The position numbers were made by a program, and so were the translations under genes. From Stutzerimonas stutzeri RCH2 (GTDB lineage Bacteria; Pseudomonadota; Gammaproteobacteria; Pseudomonadales; Pseudomonadaceae), in the NCBI RefSeq assembly GCF_000327065.1, contig NC_019936.1, positions 2,559,001-2,623,000 of the forward strand: 64,000 nt of DNA, written 5' to 3'. The first letter of the stretch is position 1, and every line of letters starts with the position of its first letter. The notes beneath the pieces were generated by a model. It saw only the letters and a list, made by a program, of their open reading frames with translations, made no database searches and was not told the DNA's origin. This document shows, piece by piece, positions 6,949-16,199 of this stretch.

Positions 6949-8919
6949 CTAGCCACGCCGTGCCAGGCGCTCGGTGGCGCCCTGGGCCTTGCGCGTGTAC
7001 CAGAACACCCGGCTGACGCCGCGGGTGATCGCCACGTAGCCCAGGCGCAAACTCTCATCGGCCATGGCCTGGTCATAGCTGTTGCGGAAAAAGCCCGAGT
7101 AGGCATACAGCGCATTGCGCAGCGGGTGCGGCTGCACCGGCGCGCAGTCGTCGACGATGATCGCCACCTCGGCCTGCAACCCCTTGGCACGGTGGATGGT
7201 ATAGGCCTTGACCGGCAGCTTGCGGTCCAGCTGCGCCTGAATGGTGCGCAACGGCTCGTTGCGCCGGCTTAACAGCAGCACCGCGGTGCGTTCGCGGCTT
7301 TGCCGTTCGGCCACATGGGCGCACTGCGCGGTGATCGCCTCGATCAACTTCGGCAGGCCCTTGTTCAGCTCGAAACCGGTGACCAGCTTTACCCCGTGGT
7401 CGCCGGGCTGCGTCGGTTTGCATGGCCGGCTGGTCTTGGCCTGCTTGAACTGCACGCCGGCCAGCACCGCCTCGCCATCGCGGATCACCGGCTCGATGGA
7501 GCGGTAGTTGGTTTCCAGCAGCAGCGTCTCGCTGCCCTTGGCGCCGCGCCGCGGAAAGTACTTGTCGAAGTCCATGAACAACTCCGGCGAACTGCCGCGC
7601 CAGCCGTAGATCGACTGCCAGTCGTCGCCGATAGCCATCAGGCTTGGGCTGCTCTTCTGTCGCGCCAGCTGGCGATGCAGCGCTTGCAGCCATTGGACGA
7701 TCTGCGGGGAAATGTCCTGAAATTCGTCGATCAGCAAATTTTCGAACGGCACGAGGCAGGCCTGCGGCATATCCGAGCCTGAGGCCAGGCGCTCGGTGAG
7801 CTGTTGGAAAGCCTCGTTGAAGGTCATCAGCCCCTGCTCACGCAGCGCGGCCCTGAAGTAGCCATGGAAGCTCACCAGCGCTTCGACGAAATCCCGCTCG
7901 CGCGGCGCGCACTGCAGCTTGCCTGGCTGCAGCTGATCAATGCGAATGCCGATGCTCTCGATAAAGCCTGCCTGGGCATAGAAGGCCTCGTACAGCGGCA
8001 GCGGGGTGAACTCGCCGGCCAGGGTGAAGGTGTCCCCGGGCGCTTTCAGCGCAGCGCGCTTGCCCTGTTCGCTTTCGGTTTGCGGCGCAGGCAGGTCGAG
8101 CAGTCGATGCACCAACTCACGGAATGTCGCTTGTTCGGCGTAACACTGCTGATAGGCCTGCTTGAGCAGGCGAACTTGCGCCGGACGCAGGCGTGCGGTG
8201 GCCAGCGGGTTATCCGGTTCGTCCGCCGCGGCGGCCTTGTCGTCCAACTGCTCGAACCAGACCGGTCGCTCCAGCACTTCGCGCGCCAGCTGCGCCATGG
8301 CCGAGTGGAAGGTGCGCACGCACTGGCGCGCCTGCTGCGCATCGAACGGCACCTGCCAGAAGCCGAGCACGCGCACCAACTGTTCGCGCAGCTGCGCGCA
8401 AGAGGCATTGGTGAACGAGATGACCGTCAAGCGTCCGGGCTCGATGCCCATGTGGCAGAGCATGAACACCACCCGCAGCAACAAGGTGGTGGATTTGCCG
8501 GAACCGGCGCCGGCGAAGATTCGCGTCACCGGGCTGCGACTGAGGATCATCGCCCATTGCTCTTCCGACGGTGCACTGATGATGCCGGCGGCCACCGCCT
8601 GCTCGACGCGCTCGCGCATGGCCTGGACCTGAGCGTCATCCACTTTCAGTTGTGCCGCGGCGTAGATCCCCTGCGCTGCCGTCCCGCGCGGCTTGCCAGC
8701 AGCGCGAGCCGGCCCCTCCGACTTGCTCTTCGGCTTGGCCTTGGCTGCAGGCTTGCCCTTGCGCTTGGCGGTCGCAGCCTTGTTCGCCTTGCCGGGCGCA
8801 GTGCCCCAGCGACGAAACAACAACTCGTCCTCTTCGCGCAGATGGGCCGAGGTACGTGGAAAACAGCGCTGCAGCACCCCGGCGACCAGGGCCCTGTAGC
8901 GCTTGACGGCAGAAAGCAT
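6949..8919 (-). CDS. UvrD/Rep-family DNA helicase with basic N-terminal linker
   Basis: This 656-residue superfamily 1A helicase carries Walker A GAGSGKST, motif Ia VISFTNAS, Walker B LIDEFQD, motif III GDDWQSIYGWRGSS, motif IV ETNYRS, motif V TIHRAKGLQAE and motif VI YVAITRG, in the right order. Before the helicase core lies an Ala/Lys-rich low-complexity segment (about residues 45-80), probably a disordered DNA-binding linker. The protein is shorter than UvrD or Rep (about 720 residues), and its extra 2B region is small. It is probably a repair or replication-accessory helicase; the exact role is not clear. It converges with the kinase gene, leaving three bases between them. Confidence 0.88.
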   Translation of the reverse strand: MLSAVKRYRALVAGVLQRCFPRTSAHLREEDELLFRRWGTAPGKANKAATAKRKGKPAAKAKPKSKSEGPARAAGKPRGTAAQGIYAAAQLKVDDAQVQAMRERVEQAVAAGIISAPSEEQWAMILSRSPVTRIFAGAGSGKSTTLLLRVVFMLCHMGIEPGRLTVISFTNASCAQLREQLVRVLGFWQVPFDAQQARQCVRTFHSAMAQLAREVLERPVWFEQLDDKAAAADEPDNPLATARLRPAQVRLLKQAYQQCYAEQATFRELVHRLLDLPAPQTESEQGKRAALKAPGDTFTLAGEFTPLPLYEAFYAQAGFIESIGIRIDQLQPGKLQCAPRERDFVEALVSFHGYFRAALREQGLMTFNEAFQQLTERLASGSDMPQACLVPFENLLIDEFQDISPQIVQWLQALHRQLARQKSSPSLMAIGDDWQSIYGWRGSSPELFMDFDKYFPRRGAKGSETLLLETNYRSIEPVIRDGEAVLAGVQFKQAKTSRPCKPTQPGDHGVKLVTGFELNKGLPKLIEAITAQCAHVAERQSRERTAVLLLSRRNEPLRTIQAQLDRKLPVKAYTIHRAKGLQAEVAIIVDDCAPVQPHPLRNALYAYSGFFRNSYDQAMADESLRLGYVAITRGVSRVFWYTRKAQGATERLARRG

Positions 8920-8940
8920 CGGAAATCACCGTGGGCATTG

Positions 8941-8955
8941 CATATCGTTGATATG
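8941..8955. promoter_or_regulatory. Palindrome in the helicase/kinase divergent promoter region
   Basis: CATATC-GTT-GATATG is a perfect 6-bp dyad 21 bp upstream of the helicase start. An imperfect dyad, GGTACGGG...CCCTGTACC, follows at 8955-8976. Both lie in the 207-bp gap between divergent genes and could be operator sites. This is inference from symmetry only. Confidence 0.3.
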
Positions 8956-9126
8956 GTACGGGTTTTTCCCTGTACCCTGGCCGCTGCCAGGACGAACAGC
9001 AGCGAATGGAGGCATCAATCGCCTGCATCGCCGGCACGACTTCTTGGACAATCGGCTGTCCGAGCTGAACCAGCTCTGATCTGGATAACCCTGCCCTGCC
9101 CTCACACCGGATACGGATCGCTACTG

Positions 9127-12120
9127 ATGGACCCAGCAGCACACCCCGCGCCTGACGTCTCAAGCCATGTATTCCTCCCCGACGGCGGCGAACTCGGCGC
9201 ACTGATTCGTCGCTTCGACTGGTCGCAAACGACGCTGGGGCCTCTGGCTGGCTGGCCGGCAAGCCTGAAGACCGTCACCGCCATGCTGCTGCTTTCGCCG
9301 ACGCCCATCGTGCTGCTCTGGGGCGAGCGCGGCATCATGATCTACAACGACGCCTATTCCGTGTTCGCCGGCAGCCGGCACCCGCAGTTGTTGGGCTCGG
9401 AGGTGCGCGAAGGCTGGCCGGAAGTCGCCGATTTCAACGACAACGTCATGAAGGTCGGCCTGGCCGGCGGCACGCTTTCGTACAAGGATCAGGAGCTGGT
9501 GCTGTACCGCAACGGCCGTCCTGAGCGTGCCTGGATGAATCTGGACTACTCGCCGGTGTTCGACGATCAGGCGCAGCCGGCCGGTGTCATCGCGCTGGTC
9601 GTGGAAACCACCGAACGGGTACTGGCCGAACGAGAGCTGCAGGGCCAGCAGGCACGCCTGCAAGAGATGTTCGAACAGGCACCGGGGCTGATGGCGATGC
9701 TGCGCGGCCCCGAACACGTTTTCGAGATGGCCAACCCGGCCTATCTGCGGGTGGTGGGCGAACGCGACGTCATCGGCAAACCAGTACGCGAAGCGCTACC
9801 GGAGGTCGAGCGCCAGGGCTTCATCGATATTCTCGACCGGGTCTACCGCAGCGGCACGGCCTTTGTCGGCTCCGGTATCCGCGTCGGCCTGCAGCGCATC
9901 CAAGGCGAGGCAGAGGAAGAGCGCCTGCTGGACTTTGTCTTCCAGCCGGTGACCGATGCGAATGGCAATGTTGCCGGGATCTTCGTCGAAGGCTATGACG
10001 TGACCGAGCGCGCCGAGGCCGAACAGGCGCTGCGCGAGAACGAACAACGCCTGCGCTTTCTCGATGCGCTCGCCAAGGAGACCGCGCGCAGCGTCGACGC
10101 CGACGCCATTCTGAGCATAACCACGCGCATGCTCGGCGAGCATCTGGGACTGTCGAGCTGCGCCTATGCCGACATGGACCCCGACCAGGACGGCTTCACC
10201 ATCCGCGGCGACTGGGCGGCGCCAGGGTGCGTCAGCATCGTCGGTCGCTATCGCCTGGCCGCGTTTGGCGCACTTGCCGTAAGCAAGCTACGCAGCGGCG
10301 AGGCCTTCATCATCGAGGATCATTGCGCGCAGCTGCCGCCCGCCGAGGCAGCCACGTTCCAACAACTCGACATCGCCGCCACCATCTGCTTGCCATTGGT
10401 AAAGGAAGGTCGGCTGACCGCACTGATGGCGATACACGACCGTCAACCACGCGTCTGGAGCGGCTACGAACTTGCCCTGCTGACGGAAGTCACCGACCGC
10501 TCCTGGGCGCATATCGAGCGCGTGCGCTCGGCGGCGGCGGTCAGGCAGCGCGAGCAGTGTTTCCTGGAAGAGCTGGAGGCCAAGGTAGCGGAGCGCACCG
10601 CAGCCCTGGCACGCAGTGAAGCCAACATTCGCGCGGTGCTGGAAACCTCCCACCTGTACAAGGCGATGCTGGCGCCGGACGGCTCGATTCTCTACGTCAA
10701 CGCCACGGCGTTGGCCGGCATCGGCGCGCGTTTTCACCAGCTGGCGGGAACGCCCTTCTGGGCGTCGCCCTGGTTCGCCGCCACGCCCGGCATGCCGGAA
10801 ACGATCAAGGCCATGACCCAGCACGTTGCGGCAGGTGACACCGAGCACGTCACCATAAGCCTGAACATGCCGGGCGGCATACGCATCTTCGACTTTTCCA
10901 TGCGCCCCGTGCTCGGCGAGGACGGCAACGTCGTCGCCCTGGTGCCGGAGGCGCTGGATATCAGTGAACGCGTCGCCACCGAACAGACGCTGCAGCAGCT
11001 GCACAAGATGGAAGCGCTGGGCAACCTCACCGGCGGTATCGCCCACGACTTCAACAATCTGCTGATGGCGGTGCTCGGCAGCCTGGAACTGCTGCGCCGG
11101 CGCATGCCGCCCGACCCGGCGCTGCTGCGTCTGGTGGACAACGCCCGGGCCGGTGCCGAGCGCGGCGCCTCGCTCACTGCGCGCATGCTCTCCTTCGCGC
11201 GCAAGCAGGAACTGCACAAGACCGCGATCGACCTGCCCGTGCTGATCGAAGACATGCGCGCGCTGCTGCTCAGCTCGCTCGGGCCGACCATACAGCTGGA
11301 GGTCGAACTGCCGCCGCAACTGGCACGGGTCAAGACCGACCCCAATCAGCTGGAGACCGCCCTGCTCAACCTTGCCGCCAATGCCCGCGATGCCATGGCC
11401 GGCGAAGGACGCATCCTGATCACTGCTGAGGAATGCGCGCTGACCAGCGAACAGAACGGCCTGCCGATCGGTCGCTACGTTTGCCTCGCACTCAGCGACA
11501 GCGGTACCGGCATGGACGAAGTGACGCTCAAGCGCGCCGTCGAGCCGTTCTTCACCACCAAGGGCGTCGGCAAGGGCACCGGTCTCGGATTGTCGATGGT
11601 GCACGGACTGGCGGAACAGTCCGGCGGGCGGCTGATGCTGCAGAGCAGCCCAGGCCTGGGCACCACGGCGGAAATCTGGCTGCCGGCGCTGGATAACGAT
11701 GAAGAAACGTCTGCACCGGCGCGCAGCTCGACGCCTGAGGAAAAGCAACGCCAAGTCGCCAATGCCCTGACTCTGCTGGCGGTCGACGACGACGAACTGG
11801 TGCTGTTCGGCACTGCCGGCATGCTCGAAGCGGCCGGCCATCGCGTGCTGACCGCACGCTCGGCCGGCGAGGCCCTGGACCTGCTGCGCACCAACCAGGT
11901 CGACATGCTCATCACCGACCATGCGATGCCGCTGATGAGCGGCGCGCAATTGGCCGCAGTGGTCCGCGAAACCCGCCCGCAGCTACCGATACTGCTGGTG
12001 TCCGGCTATGCCGAGCTACCCTCGGCCACCCCGGCACTGCCATTGCGCCGGCTGGCCAAGCCATTCAGCCAGAACGAACTGCTCGATGCCGTCGAGCAAC
12101 TGAGCGCCCGTCGGGCCTGA
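9127..12120 (+). CDS. Hybrid sensor histidine kinase (PAS-PAS-GAF-PAS-HisKA-HATPase-REC)
   Basis: This 997-residue cytoplasmic hybrid kinase has two PAS-type modules (about 20-160 and 170-300), a GAF domain (about 315-460), a third PAS (about 490-610), HisKA with phospho-acceptor His at about 640 (GGIAHDFNNLL), HATPase with N box NLAANARDAM and G boxes DSGTGMD and GKGTGLGLSM, and a C-terminal receiver with Asp at about 931 (LITDHAMP). No membrane helix is visible. No partner response regulator lies nearby, so it is an orphan. The frame is open for another 1.3 kb upstream, but that part is antisense to the helicase. ATG 9127 begins the first recognisable domain. Confidence 0.88.
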   Translation: MDPAAHPAPDVSSHVFLPDGGELGALIRRFDWSQTTLGPLAGWPASLKTVTAMLLLSPTPIVLLWGERGIMIYNDAYSVFAGSRHPQLLGSEVREGWPEVADFNDNVMKVGLAGGTLSYKDQELVLYRNGRPERAWMNLDYSPVFDDQAQPAGVIALVVETTERVLAERELQGQQARLQEMFEQAPGLMAMLRGPEHVFEMANPAYLRVVGERDVIGKPVREALPEVERQGFIDILDRVYRSGTAFVGSGIRVGLQRIQGEAEEERLLDFVFQPVTDANGNVAGIFVEGYDVTERAEAEQALRENEQRLRFLDALAKETARSVDADAILSITTRMLGEHLGLSSCAYADMDPDQDGFTIRGDWAAPGCVSIVGRYRLAAFGALAVSKLRSGEAFIIEDHCAQLPPAEAATFQQLDIAATICLPLVKEGRLTALMAIHDRQPRVWSGYELALLTEVTDRSWAHIERVRSAAAVRQREQCFLEELEAKVAERTAALARSEANIRAVLETSHLYKAMLAPDGSILYVNATALAGIGARFHQLAGTPFWASPWFAATPGMPETIKAMTQHVAAGDTEHVTISLNMPGGIRIFDFSMRPVLGEDGNVVALVPEALDISERVATEQTLQQLHKMEALGNLTGGIAHDFNNLLMAVLGSLELLRRRMPPDPALLRLVDNARAGAERGASLTARMLSFARKQELHKTAIDLPVLIEDMRALLLSSLGPTIQLEVELPPQLARVKTDPNQLETALLNLAANARDAMAGEGRILITAEECALTSEQNGLPIGRYVCLALSDSGTGMDEVTLKRAVEPFFTTKGVGKGTGLGLSMVHGLAEQSGGRLMLQSSPGLGTTAEIWLPALDNDEETSAPARSSTPEEKQRQVANALTLLAVDDDELVLFGTAGMLEAAGHRVLTARSAGEALDLLRTNQVDMLITDHAMPLMSGAQLAAVVRETRPQLPILLVSGYAELPSATPALPLRRLAKPFSQNELLDAVEQLSARRA

Positions 12121-12163
12121 GACCATCCGGGCCAGGTCTCGCTCCGCATCGCCGGCAATGCGG

Positions 12164-14125
12164 TTAGCTGCCGATCACGCCGCCATCGTCCTTGGTAATC
12201 AGCACGGTGGATGAGCGCGGGCGTGACTGACCGTCGCTGGCCGGAAAGCTCAGCCCCGGATGCTGCACGTTGATCCACATGGCAAGATGGTCCGGGCTCC
12301 AGGTGATACCAGTGATCTCGCAGCCACGCGGTCCTACCAGAAAGCGTCGTACCTCGCGCGTGACCGGATCGGCACACAGCAACTGGTTGGTGCCCATGGC
12401 CTGCATGGCAGGCTGGTCGTCGTCAAAGTCGGTCTGAATCCACAGCCGACCATCACGGTCGAACGCCAGTCCATCCGGCGAGGAAAAGCAGTCGCCATCG
12501 ATGGTGCCGATCAGATTGGCCGCCACCGGGTTGCCCTGGGCGTCCCGCGCCCCGCTGCGCTCGCCGGCGAGCAGGAAGACCTCCCACTCGAAGCGCGTGG
12601 CGGTCGGATCACCGCCCTCTTCCTGCCAGCGCAGGATCTGCCCGTGCAGGTTGTTGGGGCGCGGGTTGGCCTTGTCCAGTGGCTGCTTGGCACCGCGACC
12701 GTCATTGTTGGTCAGGGTCACGTAGACCTCGCGACTGCGCGGGTGAACCGCCACCCATTCCGGCCGGTCCATCGGCGTTGCGCCGGCGCGGTCGGCGGCG
12801 GCTCGGGCGTTGAGCAGCACCTCGGCCTGGCTGGGAAAGCCGTTCTCTGTGGTCAGGCCGTGGTCGCCATGCACCAGCGCCAGCCACTCACCGCTGCCGT
12901 CGGCGTCGAAGCGGGCAACGTACAGCGTGCCCTCATCCAGCAGACGGCGGTTGTCGGCGTCCGCCCCGGCCACGAAGCGACCGCTGGGCACGAACTTGTA
13001 GACGTATTCACCCTTGGTGTCGTCGCCCGAGTAGAAGGCCATGCGGCCTTCATCGCCCAGCGACAACACCGAGCATTCCCGGCAATAGCGGCCGAATGCG
13101 GTGCGCTTGATTGGCGTGCTTTTCGGATCGAAGGGGTCTACTTCGACTACCCAGCCAAAGCGGTGCGGCTCGTTGACATAGCCGAGGTGAGGCTGATCCG
13201 CCTGCGGAGTAGCATCGAAGCGCGGATCGGCGGTTTCCCAGCCATAGAGCTTGCTCATGCCGCTGCCGGCGATGCCGTAGCGGTTATGCGAGACGCGTGC
13301 GGCGAGGTCGTCGGCGTCGTGGTTGACGAAGTAGTTGTGCCAGTTTTCCTCGCAGACCAGGTAGGTGCCCCAGGGGGTGAAGCCGCTGGAGCAATTGTTC
13401 AGCGTGCCCAGAACGGTCCGGCCATCCGGATCGGCGGCGGTCTTCATGCTCGGATGGCCGGCCAGCGGCCCGGAAATGGCCATCTCCGTCAACGCGCTGA
13501 GGCGCCGGTTGTAGCGCGACGGCAATACCCGCTGCCACTGGCCCTGGGCATCGTTGCGCACTTCAATGACGCTCAGACCGTGGGCCGCCTGCTCCTTGCG
13601 CACCTGTTCCAGTGGGCGCCGGCCTTCCTCCAGACGCATGCCGTCGGTGTGCAGCGTCGGGTTGACGTACTCGTGATTGATCACCAGCAGGCCGCGGCTG
13701 TCCGGCGCGTCGGGGAACGGGAAGAAATGCATGCCGTCGTGGTTGTCGCCGGCCTGCTTGAGCTGCGCCTGCCAGTCATCGCTGGCATCGGCCTGCCACT
13801 GCGGCGCATCGGCCAGCACCGGATCGCCCCAGGAGAAGAACACCCGCGCGCTGTACCCCGGCGCCACCTCGACACGGTCGAAATGCAGGTCGAGTTGGGC
13901 CGGAATACCCTGAAAACCGATCAATCGCGTGGGTCCGACAGCAGCCCGGGCACCGGCCAGACCGCCGCCGAGAAAGGCGATGCCGGCCAGGCCCAGGCCG
14001 CCCTTGAGCAGGCCGCGGCGGCGCTGGTCGATGACATCCTGCAGCGGCGCGTTGCGGCTGGGGTTGATCGCCTGGTCGTCATGGGCGGCGATGCCGGCGT
14101 GAAAATCGCTGAAATCCTGTCTCAT
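12164..14125 (-). CDS. phoX: PhoX-family alkaline phosphatase, Tat-exported
   Basis: This is a calcium/iron-dependent phosphomonoesterase of the PhoX (DUF839) family, about 653 residues, that would free phosphate from organic esters in the periplasm. The twin-arginine signal RRRGLLKGGLGLAGIAFLGG is near residue 37. PhoX-typical blocks include NHEYVNP, NNCSSGFTPWGTYLVCEEN, EPHRFGWVVEVDPF and CSVLSLGDEGRMAFYSGDD. ATG 14125 is preferred for its AGGA upstream; GTG 14158 and ATG 14155 are also in frame and would overlap tonB. It is the last gene of the leftward phosphate-scavenging set and could use phosphate released by the phytase. Confidence 0.92.
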   Translation of the reverse strand: MRQDFSDFHAGIAAHDDQAINPSRNAPLQDVIDQRRRGLLKGGLGLAGIAFLGGGLAGARAAVGPTRLIGFQGIPAQLDLHFDRVEVAPGYSARVFFSWGDPVLADAPQWQADASDDWQAQLKQAGDNHDGMHFFPFPDAPDSRGLLVINHEYVNPTLHTDGMRLEEGRRPLEQVRKEQAAHGLSVIEVRNDAQGQWQRVLPSRYNRRLSALTEMAISGPLAGHPSMKTAADPDGRTVLGTLNNCSSGFTPWGTYLVCEENWHNYFVNHDADDLAARVSHNRYGIAGSGMSKLYGWETADPRFDATPQADQPHLGYVNEPHRFGWVVEVDPFDPKSTPIKRTAFGRYCRECSVLSLGDEGRMAFYSGDDTKGEYVYKFVPSGRFVAGADADNRRLLDEGTLYVARFDADGSGEWLALVHGDHGLTTENGFPSQAEVLLNARAAADRAGATPMDRPEWVAVHPRSREVYVTLTNNDGRGAKQPLDKANPRPNNLHGQILRWQEEGGDPTATRFEWEVFLLAGERSGARDAQGNPVAANLIGTIDGDCFSSPDGLAFDRDGRLWIQTDFDDDQPAMQAMGTNQLLCADPVTREVRRFLVGPRGCEITGITWSPDHLAMWINVQHPGLSFPASDGQSRPRSSTVLITKDDGGVIGS

Positions 14126-14154
14126 CGAAACGAATCCTGAATGACTGAACTGCA

Positions 14155-14942
14155 TCACTCGATGCGGTAATGAAAGGTGTTCTGCACGTTGGCCACCTCC
14201 ACCGCCCGCCCATCGACGATGCGCGGCTGGTAGCGGAAGCTCTGGGCCGCGATCAGCGATGGACGGATGAACAGCGGATGGCAGTCACCAACCACCTTGG
14301 GCGAACGCACCCGTCCCTGGACGTCCACCGTATAACTCACCGTGCAGGCGCCCTGCAGTCCCGAATCCAACGCGCGCTGCGGATAGACCGGCGGCTTCTT
14401 GGCGATCGGCAGGTACTGGCGGCTGGCGGCTTCGGCGGCAGCCGCCTGCCGGGCACGCTCGGCCGCTTCGGCCCGGGCCGTTGCCTCGGCCTGGCGGCGC
14501 TGCGCGTCCAGCCGTGCCTGCTCGGCCAGACGCTCTTGCTCCCGACGTTGCTGTTCGTCACGGCGGCGTTGCTCCTCACGGCGACGTTCCAGCTGCTGCT
14601 TGCGCTGCTGCTCGGCTTCGCGCTCCCGTTCGGCGCGCTTGAAGGCCAGGTCGGCCTGCTCCACCTGTGGTGGTGCTTCGACCTGAACGGGGGGTGGCGG
14701 CGCTTCGACCGGTTCCGCAACCGGCGGTTCGGGCAGTACTGGCACCGGCGGCGGCAAGCTGATCAGCTGGGTCTGCATCACCTGGGTGGCAACCGGTGCG
14801 TCCATCGTCGGCGTCCAGCTGGTCAGCAGCAGGGCGAACAGCCCGGCATGCAAGCCCAGCGTGGTTAGCGCCGCACCGGCGGCGCCGCTCCATTGGCGCT
14901 GTGTAACCGCGGGCGCGGGCGGCGCCGATAAGCCGAGCGCCA

Positions 14943-14946
<4 letters not shown>
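14155..14946 (-). CDS. tonB: TonB-family energy transducer with TolA-like coiled coil
   Basis: This 263-residue protein would span the periplasm and transmit proton-motive force to an outer-membrane receptor. It has one N-terminal membrane helix (about 24-44), a proline/valine-rich stretch, a long charged Glu/Arg/Gln coiled coil (about 100-175) more typical of TolA, and a C-terminal TonB domain (PPVYPQRALDSG, TVDVQGRV, FRYQPRIVDGRAVEV). Two cysteines in the TonB domain (GACTV and GDCHP) could form a disulfide. The start overlaps the exbD stop by four bases. Its place between exbD and phoX suggests it serves the receptor encoded upstream. Confidence 0.88.
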
Positions 14947-15407
<461 letters not shown>

Positions 15408-15418
15408 GACGAACCTCC

Positions 15419-16132
15419 TCAGGCGGCTGCGGCGACGCTGGGCGAAGCAGCGTGCAGGCGCCGATGCAGGCGCGCCTGCAGCTCGTTGCCGAAGGCGTAG
15501 TAACGGCCGACCAGCGTCTGCCCGCGGGCGGCGAAGCGGTTGTAGGCCATCACCGCGGGAATCGCCGCGAACAGGCCGATGGCCGTGGCGATCAGCGCTT
15601 CGGCGATGCCCGGCGCGACGGTGGACAGCGTGGCCTGCTGCACCTGCGACAGGCCGAGGAAGGAGTTCATGATGCCCCACACGGTGCCGAACAGGCCGAT
15701 ATAGGGGCTCACCGACCCCACCGTGGCGAGGAACTGCAGGCCGTTCTCCAGGCGTTCCTCCTGCTCGGCGATGGCGACGTACAGGCTGCGCTCCACGCCC
15801 TCGGCGATCGCATCCGGGGCGATGCCCGCTTCACGCTGCAGTTGGGCGAACTCACCGTAACCGGCGAGGAAGATCCGCTGCAACGCGGCCTCCTCCGGCA
15901 ACGGTTGCTGCTGCCCTTCGCGGTAGAGCTGGGCGAGATCGCCGCCCCGGCGAAAGCGCTGTTGGAAGCTGCGCAGCAGGCGTTCGCTGCGGTGCAGCGC
16001 GGCACTGCGGCGGATGATCAGGTACCAGCTGGAGACCGAAGCCAGCACCAGGATCGCCATCACCGCCTGCACCACCAGGCTGGCCTCGCTGATCAGGCCC
16101 CAGACGGACATGTGCTCGAGAGTCGTTTGCAT
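15419..16132 (-). CDS. exbB: ExbB/TolQ-family proton channel subunit
   Basis: This 237-residue protein has three membrane helices (about 15-37, 130-155 and 170-195), with the MotA/TolQ/ExbB block GLFGTVWGIMNSF and the pore-lining stretch APGIAEALIATAIGLFAAIPA. It forms the pentameric channel with ExbD. An AGGAGG lies upstream of the ATG. Its 67-bp distance from the phytase stop, same strand and order exbB-exbD-tonB suggest a dedicated energiser. It could instead be a generic second Ton system; the main TolQRA would lie elsewhere. Confidence 0.92.
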   Translation of the reverse strand: MQTTLEHMSVWGLISEASLVVQAVMAILVLASVSSWYLIIRRSAALHRSERLLRSFQQRFRRGGDLAQLYREGQQQPLPEEAALQRIFLAGYGEFAQLQREAGIAPDAIAEGVERSLYVAIAEQEERLENGLQFLATVGSVSPYIGLFGTVWGIMNSFLGLSQVQQATLSTVAPGIAEALIATAIGLFAAIPAVMAYNRFAARGQTLVGRYYAFGNELQARLHRRLHAASPSVAAAA

Positions 16133-16199
16133 GAGTCGTTTCCTCCTGCCCGCATGGGCAGCTGCTATTGGATGGCGGGTCGGTTACCGGGCGATGACA

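Noticed and set aside
7804..9126. N-terminal extension of the first histidine kinase
   Set aside because: This stretch is antisense to the UvrD-like helicase, has no signalling domain, and a better ATG with domain onset is at 9127.
12144..12163. Hairpin between the first histidine kinase and phoX
   Set aside because: The 6-bp stem has an 8-nt loop and no T tract on either strand, so it is not a credible terminator.
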